NCBI GenBank assembly: GCA_048268885.1
Contig: JBLWUP010000029.1
Span: 10,513-74,512 of the forward strand
Source: Pelagibius sp048268885
GTDB lineage: Bacteria > Pseudomonadota > Alphaproteobacteria > Kiloniellales > Kiloniellaceae
Length of the DNA stretch: 64,000 nt
Direction of reading: 5' to 3'
In this document: in pieces, positions 1 to 9,152 of the stretch
Layout: each line of letters begins with the position of its first letter
How positions within the stretch are numbered: position 1 is the first letter of the stretch
Made by a program: the position numbers and the translations under genes
The notes under the pieces: generated by a model
The model's database searches: none
The model's input: only the letters and a program-made list of their open reading frames with translations
What the model was told of the DNA's origin: nothing

Positions 1-189
1 TCTTACGCGGGCGCGCCAGCTGCGCATCGCCTCGCTTCAGTAGCACCTGAACCGCCCCGCGGGTCCTTGCCGCTGATTGGGCGGCAGCCCCCGCGGGACT
101 TCCTTTCTGCCGGCGTGGCGCCGAGCCCTGCCATCAGCCTCGGCCGGCCCCCTGGGCCGGGCAAGAATCCCCAGATTTCGCGACCTGAC

Positions 190-2778
190 ATGAGCCGTTA
201 CAACGCCAAGGAAACCGAGGAAAAGTGGCAGAAGCGCTGGGATGATGCCCGCTGCTTCGCCGTCGAGGAGGATTCGTCCCGGGAGAAGTACTACGTCCTG
301 GAGATGTTCCCCTACCCCTCCGGCAAGATCCACATGGGCCATGTGCGCAACTACACCATCGGCGACGTGGTCGCGCGCTACAAGAGGGCCAGGGGATTCA
401 ACGTCCTGCATCCCATGGGCTGGGACGCTTTCGGCCTGCCCGCGGAAAACGCGGCCATGGAGCGCGGCGTCCATCCGGCAAGCTGGACCTACGACAACAT
501 CGCGACCATGCGCGGTCAGCTGAAGCTGATGGGCCTGTCCCTGGACTGGGACCGCGAGATCGCCACCTGCCATCCCGGCTACTACGCCCATCAGCAGCGC
601 CTCTTCGTCGAAATGATGAAGAAGGACCTGGTCTACCGCAAAGAGTCCTCGGTGAACTGGGACCCGGTCGACCAGACCGTGCTGGCCAATGAACAGGTCA
701 TCGACGGCAAGGGCTGGCGCTCGGGCGCGCCCATCGAACGGCGCAAGCTGTCGCAGTGGTTCTTCAAGATCACCGCCTTCTCGGACGAGTTGCTGCAGGC
801 GCTCGACGGACTGGACCGCTGGCCGGAGAAGGTGCGCGTGATGCAGCGCAACTGGATCGGCCGTTCCGAAGGCGCGACCATCCAGTTCCGGATCGACGGC
901 CGCTCCGAGGGAGAGCCCGAGGGAGAAGACGGCCGCCTGACGGTCTTCACCACCCGGCCGGATACCCTGTTCGGCGCGTCCTTCTGCGCCATCGCCGCCA
1001 ACCATCCCCTGGCCGCGGAGATCGCCGAGGGCAACCCGGAGGCCGCCGCCTTCATCGCCGAGTGCAACCGCCTGGGCACCAGCGAAGAGGCCATCGAGAC
1101 CGCCGAGAAGCAGGGCTTCGATACCGGCCTGACCGTACAGCACCCCTTCCTGCCGGACCTGAAGCTGCCGGTCTACATCGCCAACTTCGTGCTGATGGAG
1201 TACGGCACCGGCGCCATCTTCGGCTGCCCGGCGCACGACCAGCGCGACCTGGATTTCGCCCGCAAATACCGGCTGCCGGTGATCCCGGTGGTCCTGCCGC
1301 CCGATGCGGATCCGCAGACCTTCGACGTCGGCGACGAGGCCTTTACCGGTGACGGCAAGGCGTTCAACTCCGGCTTCCTCGACGGGCTGGGCGTGACCGA
1401 GGCGAAGCGCGCCGCGATCGACAAGTTGGCCGCCCAGGGCGACGGCGAAGGCACCATTCAGTACCGGCTGCGCGATTGGGGCATTTCGCGCCAGCGCTAT
1501 TGGGGCTGCCCGATTCCGGTGATCCACTGCGCGGGCTGCGGCCCGCAGGCGGTGCCGGCCGACGACCTGCCCGTGCGGCTGCCCGAAGACGTGACTTTCG
1601 ATCGGCCGGGCAATCCCCTGGTGCATCACCCGGCGTGGAAGCACACGACCTGTCCGAAATGCGGCGGCCAGGCCGAGCGCGACACCGACACCATGGACAC
1701 CTTCGTGGACTCCTCCTGGTATTTCGCGCGCTTCTGCAGCCCGCGGGCCGAGAGCCCGATGGAACGCGGCGCCGTTGACTACTGGCTGCCGGTCGACCAG
1801 TACATCGGCGGCATCGAGCATGCGATCCTGCACCTGCTCTACGCGCGCTTCTTCACCCGGGCCTTGGCCGAAGTCGGCTATGTCGGGGTGACCGAGCCCT
1901 TCGCCGGGCTGTTCACCCAGGGCATGGTCTGTCACGAGACCTACAAGGATGCCGACGGCAAGTGGCTGTTCCCCGAGGAAGTGGACAAAAGCGGTGACGG
2001 CGGGGCCATACACGTCGAGACCAAAAAGCCGGTGACGGTTGGCCGCTCCGAGAAGATGAGCAAACAGAAGCGCAACGTCGTCGACCCGGAGACCATTATC
2101 AAAACCTACGGCGCCGATACCGCGCGATGGTTCATGATTTCGGACTCGCCGCCGGAACGCGACATGGAGTGGACCGACGCCGGCGTTGAAGGCGCCTGGC
2201 GTTTCACCCAGCGGCTTTGGCGCCTGGTGGACGAGAACCTCGCGGCGCTGCCGCCGGCCGGCGCCCCCTTGCCGGGTGAACTCTCCGACAACGCCGTCGA
2301 GTTGCGCCGCGCGGTGCACAAGACGGTCGGCGCCTGCGGCGACGACCTGGAACAATTCCGCTTCAACCGTGCGGTCGCGCGGATCTACGAACTGGCCAAC
2401 ACGCTGGGGGCCTTCAAGGCCGAAGACGCGGGCGCGCTGTGGGCGCTGCGCGAAGGCCTGGAACTGCTGGTGCGTCTCATCGGCCCGATGATGCCGCACC
2501 TGGCCGAAGAGCTTTGGGAGCAGCTTGGCCAGGACGGTTACCTGGTCGACGCGGCCTGGCCCAGCGCCGACGCGTCGTTGGTCAGCGACGAAAAAGTCAC
2601 ATTGGCCGTTCAGGTGAACGGCAAGAAACGTGCTACCATCGACCTGTCGGTTGACGCCGGGGAAGAAGATGCGAAGGCGGCCGCCTTGGCCGAACCCGCG
2701 GTGCAACGGGCGATGGATGGGAAGGCGGCGCGCAAAGTCATCGTGGTGAAAAACCGGATCGTCAATGTCGTGGTCTAG
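190..2778 (+). CDS. leuS: Leucyl-tRNA synthetase
   Basis: Charges tRNA-Leu with leucine in the cytoplasm (class I aminoacyl-tRNA synthetase). The 862-residue product has the family's usual length. The HIGH-type motif is HMGH at residues 48-51, within FPYPSGKIHMGH. The KMSKS loop is present as KMSKQ at 622-626, a common LeuRS variant. The CP1 editing insert lies between them, and the C-terminal anticodon-binding region ends in a VNGKKRATIDL-type stretch. I chose ATG 190 (MSRYNAKETEEKWQ) because LeuRS proteins start close to this motif; an in-frame start at 67 would add 41 low-complexity residues. The gene overlaps lptE by 14 nt, so leuS-lptE-holA is probably one transcript. Confidence 0.97.
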   Translation: MSRYNAKETEEKWQKRWDDARCFAVEEDSSREKYYVLEMFPYPSGKIHMGHVRNYTIGDVVARYKRARGFNVLHPMGWDAFGLPAENAAMERGVHPASWTYDNIATMRGQLKLMGLSLDWDREIATCHPGYYAHQQRLFVEMMKKDLVYRKESSVNWDPVDQTVLANEQVIDGKGWRSGAPIERRKLSQWFFKITAFSDELLQALDGLDRWPEKVRVMQRNWIGRSEGATIQFRIDGRSEGEPEGEDGRLTVFTTRPDTLFGASFCAIAANHPLAAEIAEGNPEAAAFIAECNRLGTSEEAIETAEKQGFDTGLTVQHPFLPDLKLPVYIANFVLMEYGTGAIFGCPAHDQRDLDFARKYRLPVIPVVLPPDADPQTFDVGDEAFTGDGKAFNSGFLDGLGVTEAKRAAIDKLAAQGDGEGTIQYRLRDWGISRQRYWGCPIPVIHCAGCGPQAVPADDLPVRLPEDVTFDRPGNPLVHHPAWKHTTCPKCGGQAERDTDTMDTFVDSSWYFARFCSPRAESPMERGAVDYWLPVDQYIGGIEHAILHLLYARFFTRALAEVGYVGVTEPFAGLFTQGMVCHETYKDADGKWLFPEEVDKSGDGGAIHVETKKPVTVGRSEKMSKQKRNVVDPETIIKTYGADTARWFMISDSPPERDMEWTDAGVEGAWRFTQRLWRLVDENLAALPPAGAPLPGELSDNAVELRRAVHKTVGACGDDLEQFRFNRAVARIYELANTLGAFKAEDAGALWALREGLELLVRLIGPMMPHLAEELWEQLGQDGYLVDAAWPSADASLVSDEKVTLAVQVNGKKRATIDLSVDAGEEDAKAAALAEPAVQRAMDGKAARKVIVVKNRIVNVVV

Positions 2779-3289
2779 AAGAGCTTTTTGCCGGGCCGGC
2801 CTGGGCCTCTCGGCGGTCTTGGTTCTCGGTGCGCTGGGCGGCTGCGGCTTCCGGCCGCTGAATGCGCGGCGTGAAGACGATGCCTCGGTGTCTTCCGATC
2901 TAGCGTCGGTACGGATCGAGCCGCTGCGCGACCGCGTCGGGCAGCAGATGCACAATTTCCTGCGCGACCGCCTCAATCCCCAGGGCCAGCCGGCGGCACC
3001 GAATTACCGCCTGCAGGTGCAGCTGACCGAACGGCTCAGCGAATTAGGCGTGCGGCGCGATGAAACCGCGACCCGCGCCAATCTGCGCATGAACGCCGAC
3101 TTCCAACTGCTCGATGCGGGCGGCGGAAAATCGCTCTTTGTCGGGCGCTCGTCCTCGACCACCAGTTACGACATCCTGGAAAATCCTTTCGCGACCACGG
3201 TGTCCGAGGAAGATGCCCGTGAAAGGGCACTGCGCGAGTTGGCCGATGATATCCAAACACGGCTGGCGATTTATTTTTCCAAGGGCTGA
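2765..3289 (+). CDS. lptE: LPS-assembly lipoprotein LptE
   Basis: Outer-membrane lipoprotein that plugs and assists the LptD translocon in lipopolysaccharide delivery. The 174-residue product has a twin-arginine-like basic start (SRRAFCRAG), a hydrophobic segment and a lipobox LGGC near residue 27, followed by GFRPL, the typical LptE beginning of the mature protein. The start lies inside leuS, and holA follows after 18 nt. The leuS-lptE-holA order is widespread in alphaproteobacteria, which supports a call that sequence similarity alone would make only moderately sure. Confidence 0.88.
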   Translation: MSWSRRAFCRAGLGLSAVLVLGALGGCGFRPLNARREDDASVSSDLASVRIEPLRDRVGQQMHNFLRDRLNPQGQPAAPNYRLQVQLTERLSELGVRRDETATRANLRMNADFQLLDAGGGKSLFVGRSSSTTSYDILENPFATTVSEEDARERALRELADDIQTRLAIYFSKG

Positions 3290-3307
3290 ACCCATGCGGG
3301 GGCCGCG

Positions 3308-4339
3308 ATGAAGTTGGCCGCGCGACAGGCGGAGCGCTTTGTCCAAGAGCCCGACCCGTCGGTACGTGCCGTATTGCTGTACGGACCGGATGCCGGCCTG
3401 CGCCGGGAACGCAGCGCGGCACTGCTGGCCAAAATCGTTGCCGATCCCGCCGATCCTTTCGCCGTCAGTGAGTTGACCGCCGCGCAGCTGAGCGACGATC
3501 CGGCGCGCCTGGCCGACGAAGCCGCGGCCTTGGTGTTCGGCGGCGGACGCCGTTTCGTACGCGTACGTGACGCCGGCGATAAGGTGACCGCCGTGGTAAA
3601 GGACTTTCTCGCGGACTCACCGGGCGAAGCTTTCGTGGTGATCGAGGCCGATGACCTGCCGGCCCGCTCCAGCCTGCGCAAACTCTTCGAAGCCGACAAG
3701 CACGCGGCCGCGCTGGCCTGTTACCACGACGACAGCCGTAGCCTGGACGTCGTGGTCCGGGGTTTCTTCGCCGACGCCGGGGTCGGGATTTCCCGTGAGG
3801 CCGTTGGGTTCCTCGCGACGCAGCTGGGGGGCGACCGGCAGATGACCCGGCGGGAGCTGGAGAAGGTTCTGCTGTTCAAGGGAACCGGCAGCGGCGAGAT
3901 CACCCTCGAGGACGCGGAGACCTGTGTCGGCGATTCGGCGCTGTTGAGTCTGGACGACGTGGCGCTGGCGACCGGGGCCGGGAATCTTGCCGGGCTCGAG
4001 CGGGCCCTGACACGCAGCTTCAACGAAGGTAACTCGCCGATCAGCCTGCTGCGCGCCGTGGCCCGCCACTTTCAACGGGTCCATGCGGTGTCCGGTGCTG
4101 CGGGATCGGTGGAGGAGGCGATGAAGCGGCTGCGGCCACCGGTGTTTTGGAAAACCGCCACCGCCTTTAAGGCCCAGGCCGAAGCCTGGCGCCCGGAACA
4201 CGTGGTGCGGGCCATGGACAAGCTGCTTGAGGCGGAGGCGGCCTGCAAGCGCACGGGGGCCCCGGCGGAAACTCTGGCGTCGCGCGCCCTGTTGGAGATC
4301 GCCGCCAACGCGCCGGGCCGCCGCCGGCGCAGCGGTTAG
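3308..4339 (+). CDS. holA: DNA polymerase III subunit delta
   Basis: Delta subunit of the clamp loader; it opens the beta sliding clamp during replication. The 343-residue product has the usual family length. The N-terminal part reads MKLAARQAERFV...VLLYGPDAGLRRERSAALL, a degenerate P-loop-like region as expected for delta, which does not hydrolyse ATP. The C-terminal collar contains the family-like stretch NEGNSPISLLRAVARHFQRVH. It is the last gene of the leuS-lptE-holA run and converges on parB across a double hairpin. Confidence 0.92.
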   Translation: MKLAARQAERFVQEPDPSVRAVLLYGPDAGLRRERSAALLAKIVADPADPFAVSELTAAQLSDDPARLADEAAALVFGGGRRFVRVRDAGDKVTAVVKDFLADSPGEAFVVIEADDLPARSSLRKLFEADKHAAALACYHDDSRSLDVVVRGFFADAGVGISREAVGFLATQLGGDRQMTRRELEKVLLFKGTGSGEITLEDAETCVGDSALLSLDDVALATGAGNLAGLERALTRSFNEGNSPISLLRAVARHFQRVHAVSGAAGSVEEAMKRLRPPVFWKTATAFKAQAEAWRPEHVVRAMDKLLEAEAACKRTGAPAETLASRALLEIAANAPGRRRRSG

Positions 4340-4368
4340 GCCGGGGCCGCGCAGAAATCCTAGGAGCT

Positions 4369-4470
4369 AGAGCAACCCACGTCCTGGCGGACGCGGAGAA
4401 GTTGCTCTAACCCTCTAAGAGAGATCAATTTTTCCTCGGTCAGGTGATTCCAGCTGACCGAGGATTGATC
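4369..4470. terminator. Tandem double-hairpin element between convergent holA and parB
   Basis: Two hairpins in a row. The first pairs AGAGCAAC (4369-4376) with GTTGCTCT (4401-4408). The second pairs GATCAAT plus CCTCGGTCAG (4423-4443) with CTGACCGAGG plus ATTGATC (4454-4470). The second stem runs into the parB stop codon. It lies where holA and parB converge, so a bidirectional terminator role is likely. The same design recurs at 34653-34788. Confidence 0.65.
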
Positions 4471-5387
4471 TAGTGATTTGCCGGCGGCATCTGGTTCAGC
4501 CGATGCAGGACGTCGTCCAGCTGTTCCAGGGTCCGGTAGTGGATGGTCAGGGAGCCGCCGCTGCCCTGGAAATTGATGCTGACCTTCAGCCCGAGCAGGG
4601 CGGTGAGATCGCGTTCCAGCGCCAGGGTGTCGGTGTCCTTGCCGTGGTCCGCCTCGGCTTGTTTCTTCGCCTTGCCCCCGGCGGCCTCCGACTTCGACGT
4701 CTGCACGAGCTTTTCCGTCTGGCGCACGTTGAGGCCCCGGCTGACGATTTTCTCCGCCAGCGCTTCGGCCGCGTCGCAGCCGATCAAGGTGCGGGCATGG
4801 CCGGCCGTCAGTTTGCCTTCGTCGAGCAGCAGCTTCACCCCTTGCGGCAGGCCGAGGAGACGCAGCGTGTTGGCGATATGGCTGCGGCTCTTGCCCAGGG
4901 TGCGGGCGAGGTCTTCCTGGGTGTGCTGGAATTCGTCGATCAGGCGCTTGTAGCCTTCGGCCTCTTCCAGCGGGGTCAGGTCTTGCCTTTGGACATTCTC
5001 GACAATGGCCAGCTCGAGGGATTCCGCATCCGAAAGATCGCGGATGAGCACCGGGACTTCGTGCAGCTTGGCGACCTGCGCGGCCCGCCAGCGCCGTTCA
5101 CCGGCGACGATCTCGAATTCGTTGGGGCGGTCCGGCAGGCGGCGCACCAGGATCGGCTGCAGAATGCCCTGCGCCTTGATGGATTCCGCCAGAGCCGAGA
5201 CCGCGGCTTCGTCGAAGTGATGGCGCGGCTGGAATCTGCCCGGTCGCAGATGCTCGACGGGCACCGTCTTGGTGGAGCGGACCTTGTCGAGAGACGCGTA
5301 GTCTTCGTTGTCCTCGCCGAACAGCGCGGCGAGGCCACGGCCGAGATTGGTGCGCTTTGCTTGATCCGAAGATGGCCCGTCAGTCAT
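4470..5387 (-). CDS. parB: Chromosome partitioning protein ParB
   Basis: CTP-dependent DNA clamp that loads at parS and, with ParA, segregates the replication origin. The 305-residue product has an N-terminal ParA-contact region (TNLGRGLAALFGED), the ParB/Srx nuclease-like domain with GERRWR at residues 96-101 and ENVQRQDL at 130-137, and a helix-turn-helix at about 156-178 (TQEDLARTLGKSRSHIANTL). The C-terminal dimerisation region follows. It lies downstream of parA on the same strand, 167 nt away. Two perfect parS sites occur at 7015 and 9120. Confidence 0.97.
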   Translation of the reverse strand: MTDGPSSDQAKRTNLGRGLAALFGEDNEDYASLDKVRSTKTVPVEHLRPGRFQPRHHFDEAAVSALAESIKAQGILQPILVRRLPDRPNEFEIVAGERRWRAAQVAKLHEVPVLIRDLSDAESLELAIVENVQRQDLTPLEEAEGYKRLIDEFQHTQEDLARTLGKSRSHIANTLRLLGLPQGVKLLLDEGKLTAGHARTLIGCDAAEALAEKIVSRGLNVRQTEKLVQTSKSEAAGGKAKKQAEADHGKDTDTLALERDLTALLGLKVSINFQGSGGSLTIHYRTLEQLDDVLHRLNQMPPANH

Positions 5388-5554
5388 GGTTCGTTCTTCC
5401 CTGTCCCGGCCCTGGTGGTCGCCGCCCGGGATCTCGCGGCACGCGGCACCTCCTACCTCAGCCCCTTCCGCCCGGCAGGACGCTCGCTTTTCATTCCATT
5501 AGCGGAATGAATAAATTTCTTGGCGGCCCGTGCCTGTCCGTACCCGAGGGCGTG

Positions 5555-6409
5555 CTAAGACGCCAGGGCCGGCTCGCCGGCCAGCTCGTTCTCACGCTGC
5601 AGGATCTCGCGCGCCAAACGGATGTATGCCTGGGCGCCGGCACAGCGCATGTCGTACAGCAGAACCGGTTTGCCATGCGACGGCGCTTCGGAAACCCGCA
5701 CGTTCCGGGGGATCATGGTCTTGTAGACCCGGTCGCCCAGGTATTCCCGCACGTCGGCAGCGACCATCTCGCAGAGATTGTTGCGCCGGTCGAACATGGT
5801 CAGCACAACGCCCTGCAGGGACAGCGCCTGGTTCAGGCTGCGGCGTACGCGATCGATGGTACGCATGAGGTGGCTGAGGCCTTCCAGCGCGTAGAACTCC
5901 GCCTGCAGGGGCACCAGTACGGAGTCCGCCGCCACCAGCGCGTTCAGCGTCAGCAGGCCGAGGGCCGGCGGACAATCGATAAGCACGAAATCGTAGGCGC
6001 CGCGCGCCGCCTGGATCGCGTTCCGCAGACGGTACTCGCGCTGCGGCACGTCGATCAGCTCCAACTCGGCGCCGGAGAGTTCGACGCCCGACGGCACGAT
6101 GTCCATGCCGGGCACCAGGGTCCGGGTCACCGCCTCGCGCAGCGGCATCTCGTCGAGCAGCACCTGGTAGGCGCTGTGATCGCGCTTGTCGCTGGCCACG
6201 CCGAGGCCGGTGCTGGCATTGCCCTGCGGGTCGAGGTCGATGATCAGCACCTGCTTGCCGCAGGCGGCCAGGGCCGTCGCCAGATTGACCGTCGTCGTGG
6301 TCTTGCCGACGCCGCCCTTCTGGTTGGCGACAGCGAGGACACGGGTCGCGGCGGCCGCCGGCGGGATTGGCCCGCGCTCCGGCTCAGCTTCAATATGTTG
6401 TAGGGTCAA
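5555..6409 (-). CDS. parA: Chromosome partitioning ATPase ParA (Soj)
   Basis: Walker-type ATPase that binds DNA non-specifically and moves ParB-parS complexes. The 284-residue product has a deviant Walker A motif KGGVGKTTTT at residues 31-40 after an extension of about 20 residues, the second motif DLDPQGNASTGLG, and the Walker B region VLIDCPPALGLLT. Its start overlaps the end of rsmG by 4 nt, so mnmG-rsmG-parA-parB is likely cotranscribed. Confidence 0.97.
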   Translation of the reverse strand: MTLQHIEAEPERGPIPPAAAATRVLAVANQKGGVGKTTTTVNLATALAACGKQVLIIDLDPQGNASTGLGVASDKRDHSAYQVLLDEMPLREAVTRTLVPGMDIVPSGVELSGAELELIDVPQREYRLRNAIQAARGAYDFVLIDCPPALGLLTLNALVAADSVLVPLQAEFYALEGLSHLMRTIDRVRRSLNQALSLQGVVLTMFDRRNNLCEMVAADVREYLGDRVYKTMIPRNVRVSEAPSHGKPVLLYDMRCAGAQAYIRLAREILQRENELAGEPALAS

Positions 6410-7095
6410 GACGCTCCATCCCCAAGAGATAGAAGTTTGAGACGCAAGATTGAGCCCTCGGGATCGGTCTCGCTCTCAAAGCGGTCTATCCGCAGTCTCC
6501 ACTTTTTGCCGGCTTCGGTCAATTCCTCATCGACCCTTCGGCCCTTGAGAAAGAGCCCAATTGCCTGTTTTTTTGCATTTTTCGGCGCCAGAAAGCCTTC
6601 GGTGAGGTCCAGCAGACGCGGCAACGGCGCGAAGGCGCGGCAGGTGACCACATCCGCCTGGGGCAGATCCCCAGGGACCTTCAGGCTTTCGACCCGCACT
6701 GGATGGATCTGCACCGGCGCACCGGTGACCCTCGCCACCTCCCGCAGGAACTGCGCCTTGCGCTGGTCGGATTCCACCAAGTGCACCTGGCCGCAGCCGA
6801 GCAGCGCCAACACCATGCCCGGAAAGCCGGCCCCGGCGCCGACGTCCAGGATCACCCGGCTCTCCGGCCCCGGCGCCTCCGGCAGCAGCGCGCGCAGCTG
6901 GGCTGAGTCGAGAAAGTGGCGCCGCCACAAATCCTGCAGCGACTTCGGGCTCACCAGATTGATGGCGGCGTTCCACTTGATGAGAAGCGCGGCATATGCG
7001 CGAAACTTGTCCAGTGTTTCACGTGAAACAGCGAGCCGGGCCTGGAACGCCTCCGGCGTCATGGCGGCCGGGGCCCCGCCCTTTTCTGCCGACAT
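6406..7095 (-). CDS. rsmG: 16S rRNA (guanine527-N7)-methyltransferase RsmG (GidB)
   Basis: Methylates N7 of G527 in 16S rRNA using S-adenosylmethionine. The 229-residue product carries the SAM-binding glycine motif ILDVGAGAGFPGMVLAL and the family stretch LVESDQRKAQFLREV. The start lies 9 nt after the end of mnmG. A perfect parS site (7015-7030) is inside the coding sequence, a common place for parS in this operon. Confidence 0.95.
   Translation of the reverse strand: MSAEKGGAPAAMTPEAFQARLAVSRETLDKFRAYAALLIKWNAAINLVSPKSLQDLWRRHFLDSAQLRALLPEAPGPESRVILDVGAGAGFPGMVLALLGCGQVHLVESDQRKAQFLREVARVTGAPVQIHPVRVESLKVPGDLPQADVVTCRAFAPLPRLLDLTEGFLAPKNAKKQAIGLFLKGRRVDEELTEAGKKWRLRIDRFESETDPEGSILRLKLLSLGDGAS
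7015..7030. promoter_or_regulatory. parS centromere site 1
   Basis: TGTTTCACGTGAAACA, an exact match to the classical 16-bp parS palindrome bound by ParB. It is inside rsmG, about 1.6 kb upstream of parB. Confidence 0.95.
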
Positions 7096-7104
7096 CCCCT
7101 GCCC

Positions 7105-9006
7105 TCAGGCTGCCGACGGCTGCGAAGATCCCGCAGCGCGGCCCTTGGCCCGCTTCTTCACATGCCGCAGCAGGGCCATGACCGCGGCGGGTGTCACCCC
7201 CGGAATGCGCGAGGCCGCGCCCAGCGTGGCGGGCCGACTCATGGTTAACAGCTGCTGAATCTCCGTCGAGAGGCCACCGACCGCGCCATAGTCCAGCTCG
7301 GCCGGCAGTTCCAGCGCCTCGTCCTTGCGGAAGGCGCGAATGTCGGCGTCCTGTCGCTCCATATAGCCCTGGTAGCGGCCCTCGATCTCGATCTGACGCG
7401 CCACCGCCGGCGCCAGGGCCCGCAGCTCCGGCCAGATCTCCGCCAGCCGGGCCAGGTCCAGGGCCGGGTAGCGCAGCAGATCGAAGGCGCTGCGCCGGAC
7501 GCCGTCCCGGTTGATGGCAATCCCGGCCACCGCCAGGGCGTTTGGGGTTGCGGAGAGGGAGTCCGCCAGCGCCCGGCCCTCGGCCAGCGCCGCCATCCGC
7601 GTCTCGAAAGCCTCTCGCCGGGACGCGCCGATGCAGCCGAGCGCCAGGCCCCGCCCGGTCAGGCGCTGATCGGCGTTGTCGGCCCGCAGCCGCAGGCGGT
7701 ATTCGGCGCGGCTGGTGAACATGCGGTACGGCTCGCTGACGCCCCGGGTTACCAGATCGTCGATCAGCACCCCGATGTATGCCTCGGCGCGGTCGATCAC
7801 GAAAGGCGCCTCCGCCCCGCCGGCGCGCAGCGCGGCATTGAGGCCGGCGATGAGGCCCTGGGCCGCCGCTTCTTCGTAGCCGGTGGTCCCGTTGATCTGC
7901 CCCGCCAGAAACAGCCCCGGCAAACGCCGGGTTTCCAGCGACACCTTCAATTCGCGCGGATCGACATAGTCGTATTCGATCGCGTAGCCCGGCTGCAGCA
8001 TGGTCGCGCGTTCCAGGCCCGGAATGGTCTTCAGCAGCTGCAGTTGGATCTCCTTGGGCAAGGAGGTCGAAATGCCGTTGGGATAGACCGTCGGATCGTC
8101 GAGACCTTCCGGCTCCAGAAAGATCTGGTGCTGACCCCGCTCGGCGAAGCGCACCACTTTATCTTCGATGGAGGGGCAATAGCGCGGCCCGACGCCCTCG
8201 ATCTGGCCGGAATAGAGCGGCGCCCGGTCCAGGTTCTCCCGGATCAGCGCGTGGCCCGCCTCCGTCGTGTAGGTAATGTGGCAGCAGACCTGCGGCTGGG
8301 TGATCGCCGCCGTCAGGCTGGAAAAGGGTTCCGGCACCGCGTCGCCCGGCTGTTCGGTCAGCCCCGTATAATCGATGGTGCGCCCGTCGAGGCGCGGCGG
8401 GGTTCCGGTCTTCAGGGGGCCGAGGGCGAAACCGGCGCGCGCCAGGGTCGCGGCCAGGCCGAGCGCCGGCGCTTCGCCGACCCGGCCGGCGGGAATGCGT
8501 TCCTCGCCGATGTGAATGAGGCCGCGCAGAAAGGTCCCCGTCGTCAGCACCACCGCGCCGGCGTTCAAGGTCTCGCCCGCCGCCGTCACGACGCCCCGGC
8601 ACCGCCCGGCGTCATCCAGGACCAAGTCTTCGACCGCCGACTCGACGACGGTGAGGCCGGACTGCCCGGCGAGTTCCGCCTGCATGGCGTTGCGATAGAG
8701 CGCCCGGTCGGCCTGGGCCCGCGGCCCCCGCACCGCCGGCCCCTTGCTGGCGTTCAGCATGCGGAACTGAATCCCGGCGGCATCAGCCACGCGGCCCATG
8801 ACCCCGTCCAGGGCATCGATCTCGCGCACCAGATGGCCCTTGCCCAGACCACCGATCGCCGGATTGCAGGACATGACGCCGATGCTGTCGCGGCGATGGG
8901 TGACCAGGGCCGTGCGCGCGCCGAGACGCGCCGCGGCCGCGGCGGCTTCACAGCCCGCGTGTCCACCGCCGACGACGATCACATCGAATTTCGTGGTCTC
9001 TGCCAT
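7105..9006 (-). CDS. mnmG: tRNA uridine 5-carboxymethylaminomethyl modification enzyme MnmG (GidA)
   Basis: FAD-dependent partner of MnmE; together they make cmnm5U34 in the wobble position of several tRNAs. The product has 633 residues from ATG 9006; a GTG at 9015 would add three. The FAD-binding GGGHAGCEAA motif is at the N terminus, followed by NPAIGGLGKGHLVREIDALDG, the mid-protein TGTPPRLDGRTIDY and the C-terminal YRMFTSRAEYRLRLRADNAD signature. Its partner gene mnmE lies 146 nt upstream on the same strand, with a parS site between them. Confidence 0.97.
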   Translation of the reverse strand: MAETTKFDVIVVGGGHAGCEAAAAAARLGARTALVTHRRDSIGVMSCNPAIGGLGKGHLVREIDALDGVMGRVADAAGIQFRMLNASKGPAVRGPRAQADRALYRNAMQAELAGQSGLTVVESAVEDLVLDDAGRCRGVVTAAGETLNAGAVVLTTGTFLRGLIHIGEERIPAGRVGEAPALGLAATLARAGFALGPLKTGTPPRLDGRTIDYTGLTEQPGDAVPEPFSSLTAAITQPQVCCHITYTTEAGHALIRENLDRAPLYSGQIEGVGPRYCPSIEDKVVRFAERGQHQIFLEPEGLDDPTVYPNGISTSLPKEIQLQLLKTIPGLERATMLQPGYAIEYDYVDPRELKVSLETRRLPGLFLAGQINGTTGYEEAAAQGLIAGLNAALRAGGAEAPFVIDRAEAYIGVLIDDLVTRGVSEPYRMFTSRAEYRLRLRADNADQRLTGRGLALGCIGASRREAFETRMAALAEGRALADSLSATPNALAVAGIAINRDGVRRSAFDLLRYPALDLARLAEIWPELRALAPAVARQIEIEGRYQGYMERQDADIRAFRKDEALELPAELDYGAVGGLSTEIQQLLTMSRPATLGAASRIPGVTPAAVMALLRHVKKRAKGRAAGSSQPSAA

Positions 9007-9119
9007 TCTCGGCACCCTTGCGTTGCCGCGGGTTATAGCAAGCCGCGAGCCGCGATCAAGGTCCGATTGGACCTCGCGTCGGCGCCGCGCGGCGGGAAAA
9101 GGTTAATCGGCCTACACCA

Positions 9120-9135
9120 TGTTTCACGTGAAACA
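9120..9135. promoter_or_regulatory. parS centromere site 2
   Basis: A second exact TGTTTCACGTGAAACA palindrome; the flanking A and T extend it to 18 bp. It lies in the mnmG-mnmE gap, 2.1 kb from site 1. Confidence 0.95.
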
Positions 9136-9152
9136 TCTAGTAGGACCCCCTA

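Noticed and set aside
37..2976. A 979-codon open frame antisense to leuS
   Set aside because: Arises from high-GC codon bias opposite a certain gene; the predicted protein has no motif and leuS is unambiguous. The same applies to the long frames at 8044-9912, 9330-10670, 12013-13590, 30095-31576 and 45120-47318.
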